In this document: piece by piece, positions 1 through 9,607 of the stretch
Position numbering within the stretch: position 1 is the first letter of the stretch
How the letters are laid out: each line of letters begins with the position of its first letter
NCBI RefSeq assembly: GCF_007970465.1
Contig: NZ_CP042429.1
Span: forward strand, 2,542,001 to 2,606,000
Reading direction: 5' to 3'
Length of the DNA stretch: 64,000 nucleotides
Source: Corynebacterium nuruki S6-4
GTDB taxonomy: Bacteria > Actinomycetota > Actinomycetes > Mycobacteriales > Mycobacteriaceae
Program-made: the position numbers and the translations under genes
The notes under the pieces: model-generated
Database searches by the model: none
What the model saw: only the letters and a program-made list of their open reading frames with translations
Told to the model about the DNA's origin: nothing

Positions 1-1670
1 GGACCCACGTGGGTGTCTCCGTCGGCGAATCGACCACCGACGAGGACATCGCCGCGCTGGTGCGCGTCATCGCCGGTGCCCACGTCGCGGTGGACACCAC
101 CTCGTTCGACGCCACGGAGGGCCCGCTGTCGGGCATCCTGCGCACCGACGACATCCTCACCCACCCGGTGTTCCACTCCGTGTCCTCCGAGACCCAGATG
201 ATGCGCTACATGCGCCGTCTGGCCGACCGGGACCTGGCGCTGGACCGCACGATGATCCCGCTGGGCTCCTGCACCATGAAGCTCAACGCGGCGATCTCGA
301 TGGAGCCGATCACCTGGCCGGAGTTCGCCGGGATCCACCCGCTGGTGCCCGAGGACCAGGCCACCGGCTGGCTCGAGCTCATCGCCGACCTGGAGGACCG
401 GCTGGCGAAGATCACCGGGTACGCCGCGGTCTCCGTGCAGCCCAACGCCGGGTCGCAGGGTGAGTTCGCCGGCCTGCTGGCGATCCGCCGCTACCACCTG
501 TCCCGCGGGGACGACCAGCGCACGCTGGTCCTCATCCCGGCGTCCGCCCACGGCACCAACGCCGCCTCCGCCGCCCTGGCGGGTCTGAAGGTCGTCGGTG
601 TGAAGAACGCCGACGACGGTTCCATCGACGTCGACGACCTCGACGCGAAGATCGCGAAGTACGGCGACAGGATCGCCGGCATCATGATCACCTACCCGTC
701 GACGCACGGCGTGTTCGAGGCCCAGGTCGGCGAGGTGTGCGCGAAGGTGCACGCCGCCGGCGGCCAGGTGTACATCGACGGGGCGAACCTCAACGCCCTG
801 GTCGGTCTGGCGCAGCCGGGTGACTTCGGCGGCGACGTCAGCCACCTGAACCTGCACAAGACCTTCACCATCCCCCACGGTGGCGGTGGCCCGGGTGTCG
901 GCCCGGTGTGTGTCGCCGAGCACCTCATCCCGTTCCTGCCGTCCGACCCGTGGAGCGACCCGACGGTCGCCCCGGCGGTCGACGAGGGTCGCCCGGTCTC
1001 CGCGGCGGTGCACGGTTCCGCCGGCGTCCTGCCGATCTCCTGGACCTACATCGCGATGATGGGTGACGAGGGCCTGACCGAGGCGTCCCGGATGGCGCTG
1101 GTCAACGCGAACTACATCTCCCGCCGGCTCGCCGACGTCATCCCCACGCTCTACACCGGGGACCACGGCCTCGTCGGCCACGAGTGCATCCTCGACCTGC
1201 GTGAGCTGACCAAGCAGTCCGGCGTGACCGCGGCGGACGTGTCCAAGCGGCTCATGGACTTCGGTTTCCACGCCCCGACGCTGGCCTTCCCGGTCGCCGG
1301 GACGCTGATGGTCGAGCCCACCGAGTCGGAGGACAAGGGCGAGCTGGACCGCTTCATCACCGCGATGACCACCATCCGCGCCGAGATCGACGAGATCATC
1401 GCCGGGGACGTCGCCGTGGAGGACTCGGTGCTGCGCCACGCACCGTTCACCGCCGAGTCCGTCGTCCGCGACGATTTCGAGACGGCCGTCTCCGGCGGTC
1501 ACTTCTCCCGCGAGAAGGCCGTGTTCCCGGTAGCCTCGCTGCGCCGCGACAAGTACTTCCCCGCCACCCGCCGCATCGACGACGCCTACGGCGACCGCAA
1601 CCTGGTCTGCTCCTGCCCGCCGCTGTCCGCCTTCGATATCGAAGAGAACACCGAGGAGAACAATGAGTAA
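1..1670 (+). CDS. gcvP: Glycine dehydrogenase (decarboxylating), P-protein, 5'-truncated
   Basis: C-terminal part (about 555 codons) of the P-protein of the glycine cleavage system, which decarboxylates glycine and passes the aminomethyl group to lipoyl-GcvH. The reading frame is already open at base 3, so the true start lies upstream; whole P-proteins are about 950 residues. The PLP-binding lysine is visible in [17 protein letters not shown] (Lys codon 858–860), followed by the conserved glycine-rich loop. It overlaps gcvT by 8 bp, so the two are translationally coupled, and gcvH follows. The GTG at 9 is an internal Val, not a start. Confidence 0.96.
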   Translation, partial: THVGVSVGESTTDEDIAALVRVIAGAHVAVDTTSFDATEGPLSGILRTDDILTHPVFHSVSSETQMMRYMRRLADRDLALDRTMIPLGSCTMKLNAAISMEPITWPEFAGIHPLVPEDQATGWLELIADLEDRLAKITGYAAVSVQPNAGSQGEFAGLLAIRRYHLSRGDDQRTLVLIPASAHGTNAASAALAGLKVVGVKNADDGSIDVDDLDAKIAKYGDRIAGIMITYPSTHGVFEAQVGEVCAKVHAAGGQVYIDGANLNALVGLAQPGDFGGDVSHLNLHKTFTIPHGGGGPGVGPVCVAEHLIPFLPSDPWSDPTVAPAVDEGRPVSAAVHGSAGVLPISWTYIAMMGDEGLTEASRMALVNANYISRRLADVIPTLYTGDHGLVGHECILDLRELTKQSGVTAADVSKRLMDFGFHAPTLAFPVAGTLMVEPTESEDKGELDRFITAMTTIRAEIDEIIAGDVAVEDSVLRHAPFTAESVVRDDFETAVSGGHFSREKAVFPVASLRRDKYFPATRRIDDAYGDRNLVCSCPPLSAFDIEENTEENNE

Positions 1671-2847
1671 GGAAACCGCACTCCACGCCGTCCACGAGGC
1701 GCTCGGCGCCCGGTTCACCGACTTCGGCGGCTGGGACATGCCGCTGAAGTACGGCAAGGAGCTCGAGGAGCACCGCGCCGTCCGCGAGGCCGTGGGCGTC
1801 TTCGACCTGTCCCACATGGGCGAGGTCCGGGTCACCGGGCCGGACGCCGCCGCCTACCTCGACCACGCGCTGATCTCCCGGATCTCCGCGGTGAAGATCG
1901 GCAAGGCGAAGTACTCGATGATCTGCACTGAGGACGGCGGCATCATCGACGACCTCATCACCTACCACCTCGGCGAGGACGACTACCTCGTCATCCCGAA
2001 CGCCGGCAACGCCCCGGCCGTGTTCGCCGCGCTCACCGAGCGCGCCGCCGACTTCGACGTCACCGTCACCGACCGGACCGACGAGGTCTCCCTCATCGCC
2101 GTGCAGGGCCCGAAGGCCGCCGACGTGATGCTGCAGATCATCGACGAGGTCACCGACGCCCCGGAGGCCTCCGGGGCGTCCTCCGACGACAACTCCGTCG
2201 CCGCCGCGGTCGCCGGTCTCGGCTACTACGCCGCCTTCGCGGGCACCATCGCCGGGGTCCCGGCGCTCATCGCCCGCACCGGCTACACCGGTGAGGACGG
2301 CTTCGAGATCTTCGTCGATAACGGCGCCGACGGCGCCGCCCCGAAGGCCGTGTGGGATGCCGTGCTCGCCGCGGGCGAGCGTGACGGCGTCCTGCCGTGC
2401 GGTCTCGCCGCCCGCGACACGCTGCGCCTGGAGGCCGGCATGCCGTTGTACGGCAACGAGCTGTCCCGCGAGCTCACCCCGGTGGACGCCGGGCTCGGTG
2501 TGCTCGCCGCGACGAAGTCCAAGGACGAGTTCGTCGGGCGGGACGCCATCCTCGCCGCCAAGGAGAAGGGCACCACCCAGATCCGCATCGGCCTGGTCGG
2601 GGAGGGGAAGCGCGCCGCCCGCGGCGGGTACCCGATCCTCGACGCCGACGGCAACCGGCTGGGCGAGGTCACCTCCGGTGCCCTGTCGCCGACCCTGGGC
2701 TACCCGGTGGCGATGGGCTACGTCACCACCGACGCGGCGGCGGAGGGCGGTGCCGCCGCCGAGGGTGCGACCGTCACCGTGGACATCCGCGGCAAGGCCT
2801 ACCCCTACACCGTTGTCGCGCTGCCGTTCTACAGCCGCGAAAAGTAA
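1663..2847 (+). CDS. gcvT: Aminomethyltransferase (glycine cleavage T-protein)
   Basis: T-protein, 394 residues. It transfers the methylene group from aminomethyl-lipoyl-GcvH to tetrahydrofolate and releases ammonia. Recognised from the N-terminal [11 protein letters not shown] and [10 protein letters not shown] motifs, the [11 protein letters not shown] motif of the folate-binding core, and a C-terminal barrel ending LPFYSREK. It is slightly longer than the usual ~365 residues because of an acidic/Ser insertion around residues 165–180. The ATG at 1663 overlaps the gcvP stop. It forms one operon with gcvP and gcvH, whose ATG is 30 bp downstream. Confidence 0.96.
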   Translation: MSKETALHAVHEALGARFTDFGGWDMPLKYGKELEEHRAVREAVGVFDLSHMGEVRVTGPDAAAYLDHALISRISAVKIGKAKYSMICTEDGGIIDDLITYHLGEDDYLVIPNAGNAPAVFAALTERAADFDVTVTDRTDEVSLIAVQGPKAADVMLQIIDEVTDAPEASGASSDDNSVAAAVAGLGYYAAFAGTIAGVPALIARTGYTGEDGFEIFVDNGADGAAPKAVWDAVLAAGERDGVLPCGLAARDTLRLEAGMPLYGNELSRELTPVDAGLGVLAATKSKDEFVGRDAILAAKEKGTTQIRIGLVGEGKRAARGGYPILDADGNRLGEVTSGALSPTLGYPVAMGYVTTDAAAEGGAAAEGATVTVDIRGKAYPYTVVALPFYSREK

Positions 2848-2877
2848 GCTCGACCCGAACCGACTGAGGAGAAAACC

Positions 2878-3261
2878 ATGACTGCACTTCCCACTGACCG
2901 CCTGTACTCCGAGGAGCACGAGTGGGTGAACTCGACCGACATCAACGCCGGTGACACCGTCCGTGTCGGCATCACCCACATCGCCGCCGAGGCACTCGGC
3001 GAGATCGTCTTCGTCGAACTGCCGGAGGTCGGCACCGAGATCGAGGCCGGTGAGCCCTACGGTGAGGTCGAGTCGACCAAGTCCGTCTCGGACATCTACG
3101 CCCCGGTCTCCGGCGAGATCACCGCGGTCAACGAGGGTCTCGAGGACAACGCGGGCGTCATCAACGAGGACCCCTACGAGGCCGGCTGGCTGTACGAGGT
3201 GAAGGTCACCGAGGCCGGCGAACTGCTGGACCACGAGGCCTACGCCGCCGACAACCAGTGA
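2878..3261 (+). CDS. gcvH: Glycine cleavage H-protein (lipoyl carrier)
   Basis: Lipoyl shuttle protein of 127 residues, the normal family length. The lipoylated lysine is Lys68 in GEVESTKSVSDIY. The protein carries the aminomethyl group between GcvP and GcvT and is reoxidised by dihydrolipoamide dehydrogenase, which is not in this window. A purine-rich ribosome-binding site (gaggag) lies just before the ATG at 2878. It is the last gene of the gcvPTH operon: a strong hairpin follows immediately, then a separate promoter for the next gene. Confidence 0.96.
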   Translation: MTALPTDRLYSEEHEWVNSTDINAGDTVRVGITHIAAEALGEIVFVELPEVGTEIEAGEPYGEVESTKSVSDIYAPVSGEITAVNEGLEDNAGVINEDPYEAGWLYEVKVTEAGELLDHEAYAADNQ

Positions 3262-3271
3262 CCTCCGGTCG

Positions 3272-3292
3272 GGAGGACCTGTCCGGTCCTCC
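3272..3292. terminator. Hairpin after gcvH
   Basis: GGAGGACC (3272–3279) and GGTCCTCC (3285–3292) form a perfect 8-bp stem with a 5-nt loop, 11 bp after the gcvH stop. There is no T-tract, so this is a U-less terminator candidate. The next gene's putative -10 (TATGCT, 3295–3300) starts directly after it. Confidence 0.6.
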
Positions 3293-3304
3293 ACTATGCT
3301 GTGC

Positions 3305-5095
3305 ATGATGCCTGTCGCCGTCCTCACCATCGTGCTCGGGCTCGCGTTGCTGATCTTCGCCGCGGGCCTGTTCCTGCGTGCCTCGAAGAAGTCCGGTCCG
3401 TCCGGAGCAGCAGAGCCGACCGGCTCACCGGACGCCACCGCCGTCCCCGCCCCCGGCCCGGTGGCCGGGCGGTGGTCACGGTCGGTGCCGTCGGTACCGG
3501 AACCGCTGCCGGACGGGGATCCGGTCCCGGTCACCGGCGGAGCTGACCGGGGGATTCCGGACGCCGGTACCACCGGCACCGGAGACGCCGCAGTCGCCGG
3601 CCCGGCGGATCCGGTCCCGGATGCGGATCCGGTGCCGGCCCCTGCGGCTGAACCGGAACCGGTCGCGGCCGCCCGTGAACCGGCCCCTGAAGCGGCCCCG
3701 GCGCCGACGTCCGAACCGGCCCCGGCGGCTCCGGCAGCACCGGCACCGTCCGGGCACACCAGCCTCGCGGGGCGCCGTGCCCGACGTCAGTGGGCCGCCG
3801 CCCACGGCTTCGAGTACACGCGGGAGGACCGCTACCTCACCCCGGAATGGCCGGTGAGCCTGCTCCACCAGATCTCCCCGGACCGGGTGGATCCGCCCGC
3901 CCGGGATCTCGTCTCGGGCTTCGTCGACGGTCACCAGGTCCACATCGCCGACGTGGCGGGGACGACCCTGGTGGCCCTGCGCCGGTCCGAGTCCTCCCCG
4001 GTCGACGTCCACTTCACGACGGTCGCGGCGATGCCGGCGGGGATGCGGCACTCCGAACTGTGCGACTGCCCGCCGTTCACCGGTTACTCCACCGACAACC
4101 GGGCACTCGACCGGATGCTGGACGCCCGGGTGACCGGCACCCTCCGTGACCTCGCCCCCTACGCCTGCGACGTGGTGTTCTCCGGCGCGTGGCTCGTCGC
4201 CCAGTTGAGTGGCCGGGCCGAAGCCGAGGTCTCGGAGCGGATGCTGCCGCAGCTCGCCCTGCTCGGGGACGCCGCGCGGGTGCTCCCGCCCCGGGTGACG
4301 AGCACGGAACTCGCCATGCCGACGGCCGATCCCACCCGGCCCCGTCCGGCCTCCGGTGCACATGTCGACCTCGCCGCCGGTGGTTCCGGCGACAGTGCTG
4401 ACGGCGCTGACGGCGCTGACGGTGCCGGAAACGCGGCCGGTGCACCGGGCACCGCCGGGTCCCCGCAGCAGCCCGCCGCCCGCGGGCATCTCCGCGCGGT
4501 CCCCGATGCCCCGCAGCCGGACACAAGTCCGGACAGCGCTCCGGACACAGTGCAGCCGGCGGAGGCCGCCGCGGAGGAACCGTCGCCGTCGGTGCATGTC
4601 AACCGGCCCACGGAACCGGTGGATTTCCCCACCCGCTCGGAGGCGCGGAACTTCGGCGACACGTCCGGGATGTCGGATGCCGCCGCGGATCTCTGGAATC
4701 CGGACGAGACCCAGGAGGGCATCCCGGTCGTCGGCGACGACGACGCCCGGCCCCGGCAGGGCCGGGGTGCCCACACAGCTGATCCGTCGTCGGATGCGCC
4801 CCGTATCGTCCGCGGCTACAGCGAGGCCACGATCTTCACCGACGGCAGCGACGACAGCGACGGCAGCGACGGCACTGACGGCGGCGATGCCGACGGTTCC
4901 GGTGTCGGCGGGTGGGCCGGGGACATCCCGGAACTGAGCGCCCCGCAGGGCCGGCACCGCGCCCCGGACGCCCGTCACTCCGACGGTTCCGACGACGGCG
5001 AGGACAATGACGAGGTCGTGGACGCCGAGATCGTCGACCCGGACGACCTCCATGACCCTGACAACCCCGGCAACCGCGGCAGCGCCGACGACTGA
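3305..5095 (+). CDS. Membrane-anchored, low-complexity hypothetical protein
   Basis: About 596 residues, family not recognised. One N-terminal membrane segment (residues ~3–25) is followed by ~120 residues rich in Pro/Ala/Glu. A globular domain of ~180 residues comes next, starting GRRARRQWAAAHGF and containing CDCPPFTGYSTDNRALD. The rest is a long acidic, Asp/Gly/Ser-rich tail with short in-frame repeats (SDGSDGTDGG). Starts at 3305 or 3308 are preferred over the upstream ATG 3296, which would overlap a -10-like TATGCT (3295–3300); the mRNA would then be leaderless. It lies between gcvH and pyrE, and the lysine-poor acidic tail is probably disordered. Function unknown. Confidence 0.8.
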   Translation: MMPVAVLTIVLGLALLIFAAGLFLRASKKSGPSGAAEPTGSPDATAVPAPGPVAGRWSRSVPSVPEPLPDGDPVPVTGGADRGIPDAGTTGTGDAAVAGPADPVPDADPVPAPAAEPEPVAAAREPAPEAAPAPTSEPAPAAPAAPAPSGHTSLAGRRARRQWAAAHGFEYTREDRYLTPEWPVSLLHQISPDRVDPPARDLVSGFVDGHQVHIADVAGTTLVALRRSESSPVDVHFTTVAAMPAGMRHSELCDCPPFTGYSTDNRALDRMLDARVTGTLRDLAPYACDVVFSGAWLVAQLSGRAEAEVSERMLPQLALLGDAARVLPPRVTSTELAMPTADPTRPRPASGAHVDLAAGGSGDSADGADGADGAGNAAGAPGTAGSPQQPAARGHLRAVPDAPQPDTSPDSAPDTVQPAEAAAEEPSPSVHVNRPTEPVDFPTRSEARNFGDTSGMSDAAADLWNPDETQEGIPVVGDDDARPRQGRGAHTADPSSDAPRIVRGYSEATIFTDGSDDSDGSDGTDGGDADGSGVGGWAGDIPELSAPQGRHRAPDARHSDGSDDGEDNDEVVDAEIVDPDDLHDPDNPGNRGSADD

Positions 5096-5135
5096 CCGCA
5101 ACACTTCTGACAATCCACATCGAAAGGCACGTCCC

Positions 5136-5687
5136 ATGAGCACCCCCACCGTCAACGCCGAGAAGCTGCACCGCCTCGCCGAGCTGGTCACCGAACTCTC
5201 CGTCGTCCGCGGGAAAGTCATCCTGTCCTCGGGGAAGGAGGCGGACTACTACGTCGACCTGCGGCGCGCGACCCTGCACCGGGAGTCCGCGCGGCTGATC
5301 GGGGAACTGCTCCGTGAGCTCACCGCCGACTGGGACTATGTCGCCGTCGGTGGCCTGACCCTCGGCGCCGACCCGGTCGCCACCTCCGTCATGCACACCG
5401 GCGAGGGTGTGGACGCCTTCGTCGTGCGCAAGGAGGCCAAGAAGCACGGCATGCAGCGTCGGATCGAGGGGCCGGACATCGAGGGCAAGCGCGTGCTGGT
5501 CGTCGAGGACACGACCACCACCGGGAACTCCCCGCTCACCGCGGTCGCCGCCGTGCGGGAGGCGGGCGCCACGGTCGTGGGTGTCGCCACCGTCGTGGAC
5601 CGGGCGACCGGGGCGAAGGACGTCATCGAGGCCGAGGGTGTGGAGTACCGCAGCCTGCTGGGCCTGGCGGACCTCGGCCTCGCCTGA
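5136..5687 (+). CDS. pyrE: Orotate phosphoribosyltransferase
   Basis: 183 residues. Condenses orotate with PRPP to give orotidine 5'-phosphate in pyrimidine synthesis. The PRPP-binding loop is VLVVEDTTTTGNSP, and the N-terminal VRGKVILSSGKEADYYVDL is typical of actinobacterial PyrE. The frame is open upstream inside the preceding gene, but ATG 5136 with cgaaagg at 5121–5127 gives the correct family length. Its place beside a SpoU methylase and GH76 is conserved with Mycobacterium (Rv0382c region). Confidence 0.96.
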   Translation: MSTPTVNAEKLHRLAELVTELSVVRGKVILSSGKEADYYVDLRRATLHRESARLIGELLRELTADWDYVAVGGLTLGADPVATSVMHTGEGVDAFVVRKEAKKHGMQRRIEGPDIEGKRVLVVEDTTTTGNSPLTAVAAVREAGATVVGVATVVDRATGAKDVIEAEGVEYRSLLGLADLGLA

Positions 5688-5754
5688 GAACCCCGCCCGA
5701 CCCTGCCCCCGCCTGACCCCGCCTGACCGTTCCTCCGCCCCCTCCGCCCCCGCG

Positions 5755-5856
5755 CCCCGGTTTTTCACACCTCCGCCGGCGGAACTGGTCGGCGGGAAAC
5801 GCTCTGACCTGCATGTCTCATACAGTGGGCAGCGCCGGAGGTGTGAAAAACCGGGG
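5755..5856. repeat. Perfect 21-bp inverted repeat flanking 60 bp
   Basis: The arm at 5755–5775 (ccccgg, five T, cacacctccg) is the exact reverse complement of 5836–5856. The 60 bp between them carry no recognisable gene. The element sits between pyrE and the lysoplasmalogenase-like gene. It could be a large stem-loop, a terminator for pyrE, a paired operator, or a small palindromic repeat element. Confidence 0.75.
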
Positions 5857-5893
5857 ACGCCCCGGGACACCCGGCAAACCGAGAGGATGGACC

Positions 5894-6565
5894 GTGAAGA
5901 AGCTCTACCTCGCCGCCGGTGCGGTCTCCGTCGCCGCCGCCGCGGCCGGACGCCGTGGTGACCGCCTCACCCGGCTGGTGAAACCCGCACTCATGCCGCT
6001 GCTCGCCGCCGCGGTCCCGGGGGTGCGGCGGTCCCCCGTCCTGCTCGCCGGTCTCGCCGGAGGCTGGCTCGGCGACGTCATCCTCATGGGGGCGGCCGGA
6101 CGCAGCGACGACCCGTCGGTACGCGCCCGGAACCTCAACCGGGGCTCCGCCGCGTTCGCCGTCAACCAGGCGGCCTACATCACCCGCCTGTGGTCGCAGG
6201 GGCACCGCCCGACGCGGACCGCCGTCGCACTGCGCCTGCCCGTGCTGGTTTCGGGGATCGTGACCGCGGCGACCGGTGCCCGGTCCGCGCTGCCCGCCGC
6301 CGTCGGCTACGGGTCCCTGCTCGCCACCACCTCCACCCTCGCCGCCGACGAGGGGGAGACCACGCCGGCGGCGGTGGGCGGCAGCCTGTTCGTCCTCTCG
6401 GACGGGCTCATCCTCGCCCGGCAGGCTTTCCTCACCGGCGACCGGCCGCTGGTCCGGGTCCTCGACGGCGTGGCGGACGGCCTGGTCATGGCGACCTATG
6501 TCGCGGCCCAGCTGCTGCTCGTCGAGGCCGTCGCCGGCACCCCGGGGGAGCGTCCCCGTGACTGA
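5894..6565 (+). CDS. Lysoplasmalogenase-like (YhhN/TMEM86 family) membrane protein
   Basis: 223 residues, multi-spanning. The YhhN family signature is present: GWLGDVILM near residue 55, an asparagine-rich turn leading to NQAAYITRL, then GGSLFVLSDGLILARQAF and a last segment MATYVAAQLLL. Relatives hydrolyse the vinyl-ether bond of lysoplasmalogens, but activity here is inferred from family only. GTG 5894 after gagagga is chosen; the longer frame from 5813 would translate through the right arm of the inverted repeat. It overlaps the SpoU gene by 8 bp, so the two are probably coupled. Confidence 0.8.
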   Translation: MKKLYLAAGAVSVAAAAAGRRGDRLTRLVKPALMPLLAAAVPGVRRSPVLLAGLAGGWLGDVILMGAAGRSDDPSVRARNLNRGSAAFAVNQAAYITRLWSQGHRPTRTAVALRLPVLVSGIVTAATGARSALPAAVGYGSLLATTSTLAADEGETTPAAVGGSLFVLSDGLILARQAFLTGDRPLVRVLDGVADGLVMATYVAAQLLLVEAVAGTPGERPRD

Positions 6566-7259
6566 GCGGACCGCACCGCAGGAGCCGAAACCGGGCAGGG
6601 GGCCGACGGAGTGGTTCGAGCACCCGGTGGGGGTCGGCCCGTGGGAGCAGGAGCACCCGGGCCTCCCGGATCCGCTGACCGGTCCGGACGCCGACCGCTA
6701 CGATCCGGCGCTGCTGGCCGAGGGTGACCGGCGCAATGTCGTGGACGCCTACCGGTACTGGCGGCAGGAGGCGATCGTCGCCGACATTGACACCCGCCGC
6801 CACGCGCTGCACATCGCCATCGAGAACTTCGGCAACGACTCGAACATCGGCACCGTCGTGCGGACCGCCAACGCCTTCGCCGTCGACACGGTCCACATCG
6901 TCGGCCGGAAGCGGTGGAACCGGCGTGGCGCGATGGTGACCGACCGCTACCAGCATCTGCTGCACCATCCGGACACCCCCTCGGTGACGGCCTACGCCGC
7001 CGCGCACGGCCTGACGGTCGTGGCGGTGGACAACACGCCCGGCTCGGTGCCGTTGGAGACCGCCGAGCTGCCGGAACGCTGCCTGCTGCTGTTCGGTCAG
7101 GAGGGTCCGGGGGTGACCCCGGAGGCGCAGGAGGCGGCGGCCATGACCGTGTCCATCGCACAGTTCGGCTCCACCCGGTCGATCAACGCGGGCGTGGCCG
7201 CCGGCATCGCCATGCACACCTGGATCCGGCAGCACGCGGACCTGCGCGACGCCTGGTAG
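6558..7259 (+). CDS. SpoU/TrmH-family RNA 2'-O-methyltransferase
   Basis: 233 residues. SPOUT-knot methyltransferase using SAM on tRNA or rRNA ribose. Motif 1 is IENFGNDSNIGTVVRTANAF, motif 2 LLLFGQEGPGVTPEA and motif 3 the knot segment STRSINAGVAAGIAMH. The start is GTG 6558, in frame and overlapping the preceding stop. The exact RNA target cannot be read from sequence. Neighbour order matches the mycobacterial Rv0380c locus. Confidence 0.9.
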   Translation: MTERTAPQEPKPGRGPTEWFEHPVGVGPWEQEHPGLPDPLTGPDADRYDPALLAEGDRRNVVDAYRYWRQEAIVADIDTRRHALHIAIENFGNDSNIGTVVRTANAFAVDTVHIVGRKRWNRRGAMVTDRYQHLLHHPDTPSVTAYAAAHGLTVVAVDNTPGSVPLETAELPERCLLLFGQEGPGVTPEAQEAAAMTVSIAQFGSTRSINAGVAAGIAMHTWIRQHADLRDAW

Positions 7260-7318
7260 CTGCGGTGTGAGCGGCAGCGGGAACAGCAGCGGGACCGCCG
7301 CCCGGTAGGCTGGCGCGC

Positions 7319-8515
7319 ATGGAAGAACGCTGGGACCACCGCGCCGATCTGGCCGAGCAGGCCGTCGAGGAACGACACTGCAGCCGACTGTGGGCGATCC
7401 CGCGGACCAACCTGGCGGTCGTCTCCTGGCCGCCGACGACCCGTGACAAGCTCTTCTACCACTGGCACATCGACTGGCAGGCCCAGTACCTCGACTGCCA
7501 GGCGGACGCCGCCGAGCGACGCTCCCGGAAATCGCGGCTGAGCATGATCCGCCGGACCGTGCGTGCGGTGCGGATCCGGAATCTGGGGCCGCTGCCGAAG
7601 TACACCGACTACGACGACAAGGCGTGGCTGACCCTCGCCCTGCAACGGGTGCACCACCTGGAGCGCTACGGGAAGGTCCGGTACCTGCACGGACTGCAGG
7701 AGAACATCTTCGCCGGGGTGGACGATCTCACCGGCGTTCTGCCGTGGACGCCGGGGGACACCTACTACAACGTCCCCACCAACGGTCCGGTCGCGGTCCT
7801 GGCGGCCCGGTCGGGGCGTCCGGAACTGGCTGCGCAGCTGCTCAACTGGATATACACCCACCTGGTGGACGCCGACGGGCTCATCACCGACGGGCTGCGG
7901 ATGACGCTCTCCGGGCCGGAGCGGGTGGACGAGATCCGGGCGGCGAACCAGGGCATCGTGCTCGGCGCCCTGGTGGAGATCGCCCGGGCGCGGCGCGCCG
8001 ATGCCGGGGTCGCCGATGCCGCGGTGGACGAGACGGGGATGACGGCCATCACCCGGGTCCACCACCTGGTGGAGAGCATTTCGCGGCACATGACCACTCC
8101 CGGGGGTGTCATCGACTGGCACGCCGACGGCGGTGACCACGGCCTGTCGAAGGGGATCCTGGCCCGGTACCTGGCGCTGGTCGCCACCGACCTGCCCAGC
8201 GACGACCGGCTGAGCCGGTCGACCCGTCGGCTGGCACGGCGGCTGGTGCTGCGCTCGGCGGAATCGGTGTGGCACCACCGTCTGGAGATGGACGGCCTGC
8301 CGGTGTTCCCCGCCGGTTGGGCGCAGGACGCCGTCCTGCCGCAGTCGGGCAGCCCGCTCGGCGCCGTGCTGGCGGGGCACCCCGGGGCGGCGGACATCCC
8401 GGAGCGGGACCTGTCGGTCCAGCTGTCGGGGTGGATGCTCATGGAGGCGGCGGCGAAAGTCTCCGTCCTTCCGGGGGGAGGACCGGACACGACAGGCGGG
8501 TCGGACAGCGCGTAG
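7319..8515 (+). CDS. Glycoside hydrolase family 76-like protein
   Basis: 398 residues without an obvious signal peptide. Resembles the actinobacterial GH76 (alpha-1,6-mannanase fold) proteins found next to fba, such as Rv0365c. Visible features are the aromatic-rich (alpha/alpha)6-type repeats, WIYTHLVDADGLITDGL and the lectin-like-face segment DTYYNVPTNGPVAVL. The catalytic DD pair cannot be assigned by eye. A -10-like TAGGCT (7306–7311) ends 7 nt before ATG 7319, so the transcript may be leaderless. A likely role is mannan or lipomannan-related glycan turnover, by homology only. Confidence 0.75.
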   Translation: MEERWDHRADLAEQAVEERHCSRLWAIPRTNLAVVSWPPTTRDKLFYHWHIDWQAQYLDCQADAAERRSRKSRLSMIRRTVRAVRIRNLGPLPKYTDYDDKAWLTLALQRVHHLERYGKVRYLHGLQENIFAGVDDLTGVLPWTPGDTYYNVPTNGPVAVLAARSGRPELAAQLLNWIYTHLVDADGLITDGLRMTLSGPERVDEIRAANQGIVLGALVEIARARRADAGVADAAVDETGMTAITRVHHLVESISRHMTTPGGVIDWHADGGDHGLSKGILARYLALVATDLPSDDRLSRSTRRLARRLVLRSAESVWHHRLEMDGLPVFPAGWAQDAVLPQSGSPLGAVLAGHPGAADIPERDLSVQLSGWMLMEAAAKVSVLPGGGPDTTGGSDSA

Positions 8516-8572
8516 CGCGGTGGTGGGGGCATACTGGGGGAGACCACGCGACCCCTGCAGGGAGGAATACCC

Positions 8573-9607
8573 ATGCCCATCGCCACCCCCGCCGCCTACC
8601 GCGACATGCTGGACAACGCGAAGGAGAACGGCTTCGCTTTCCCGGCCATCAACTGCACCTCGTCGGAGACGATCAACGCGGCCCTCAAGGGATTCGCGGA
8701 CGCCGAATCCGACGGCATCATCCAGTTCTCGCTCGGCGGCGCCGAGTTCGGCTCCGGCCTCTCGGTGAAGAACAAGGTCGCCGGCGCGGAGAACCTCGCC
8801 GCCTTCGCCCACTCCGCGGCGAAGCACTACGGCGTGAACATCGCGCTGCACACCGACCACTGCCAGAAGGACAAGCTGGACGAGTACGTCCGGCCGCTCC
8901 TCGAGATCTCCCGCAAGCGGGTGGAGGCCGGCGAGGATCCGCTGTTCCAGTCCCACATGTGGGACGGCTCGGCCATCCCGATCGACGAGAACCTCGAGAT
9001 CGCCAAGGACCTGCTGCCGAAGTGCGCGGCGGCGAACATCATCCTCGAGGTCGAGATCGGCGTCGTCGGTGGTGAGGAGGACGGTGTCGAGGCCAAGGCC
9101 GGCGACAACCTCTACACCTCGGCCGAGGACTTCGCGAAGACCGTGGACGCCCTCGGTACCGGCGAGAACGGCCGCTACATCCTCGCCGCGACCTTCGGCA
9201 ACGTTCACGGCGTGTACAAGCCGGGCAACGTGAAGCTGCGCCCGGAGGTCCTGGACATGGGCCAGAAGACCGCGTCGGAGAAGCTGGGCCTGCCGGCGGG
9301 CTCACAGCCCTTCGACTTCGTCTTCCACGGCGGCTCCGGCTCCGAGAAGTCGAAGATCGAGGAGGCGCTGCGCTACGGCGTGATCAAGATGAACGTCGAC
9401 ACGGACACCCAGTACGCCTTCACCCGCCCGATCGCCGGCCACATGTTCGCCAACTACGACGGCGTCCTGAAGGTCGACGGCGAGGTCGGCAACAAGAAGG
9501 TCTACGACCCGCGCTCCTACCTGAAGAAGGCGGAGCAGGCCATGTCCGAGCGCGTCGTGGAGGCCTGCACCGACCTGCACTCCGTCGGGACCTCGGTGAC
9601 GAAGTAA
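8573..9607 (+). CDS. fba: Fructose-bisphosphate aldolase, class II
   Basis: 344 residues. Zn-dependent cleavage of fructose 1,6-bisphosphate to dihydroxyacetone phosphate and glyceraldehyde 3-phosphate. The class II pattern is clear: INCTSSETINAAL at the N-terminus, zinc ligands in ALHTDHCQ, then EVEIGVVGGEEDGV, FGNVHGVYKPGNV and VFHGGSGSEKSKI. The ATG at 8573 has a strong ribosome-binding site (agggagga). The stop codon overlaps the next gene's ATG by one base. Confidence 0.97.
   Translation: MPIATPAAYRDMLDNAKENGFAFPAINCTSSETINAALKGFADAESDGIIQFSLGGAEFGSGLSVKNKVAGAENLAAFAHSAAKHYGVNIALHTDHCQKDKLDEYVRPLLEISRKRVEAGEDPLFQSHMWDGSAIPIDENLEIAKDLLPKCAAANIILEVEIGVVGGEEDGVEAKAGDNLYTSAEDFAKTVDALGTGENGRYILAATFGNVHGVYKPGNVKLRPEVLDMGQKTASEKLGLPAGSQPFDFVFHGGSGSEKSKIEEALRYGVIKMNVDTDTQYAFTRPIAGHMFANYDGVLKVDGEVGNKKVYDPRSYLKKAEQAMSERVVEACTDLHSVGTSVTK

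Noticed and set aside
1447..3759. 770-codon minus-strand open frame across gcvT/gcvH
   Set aside because: Antisense shadow in high-GC DNA: composition is Gly/Asp/Val-rich with no motif, and it covers three clear plus-strand genes.
5007..5135. Upstream extension of pyrE to 5007
   Set aside because: Would overlap the preceding gene by ~90 bp and add non-conserved residues; ATG 5136 has a ribosome-binding site.
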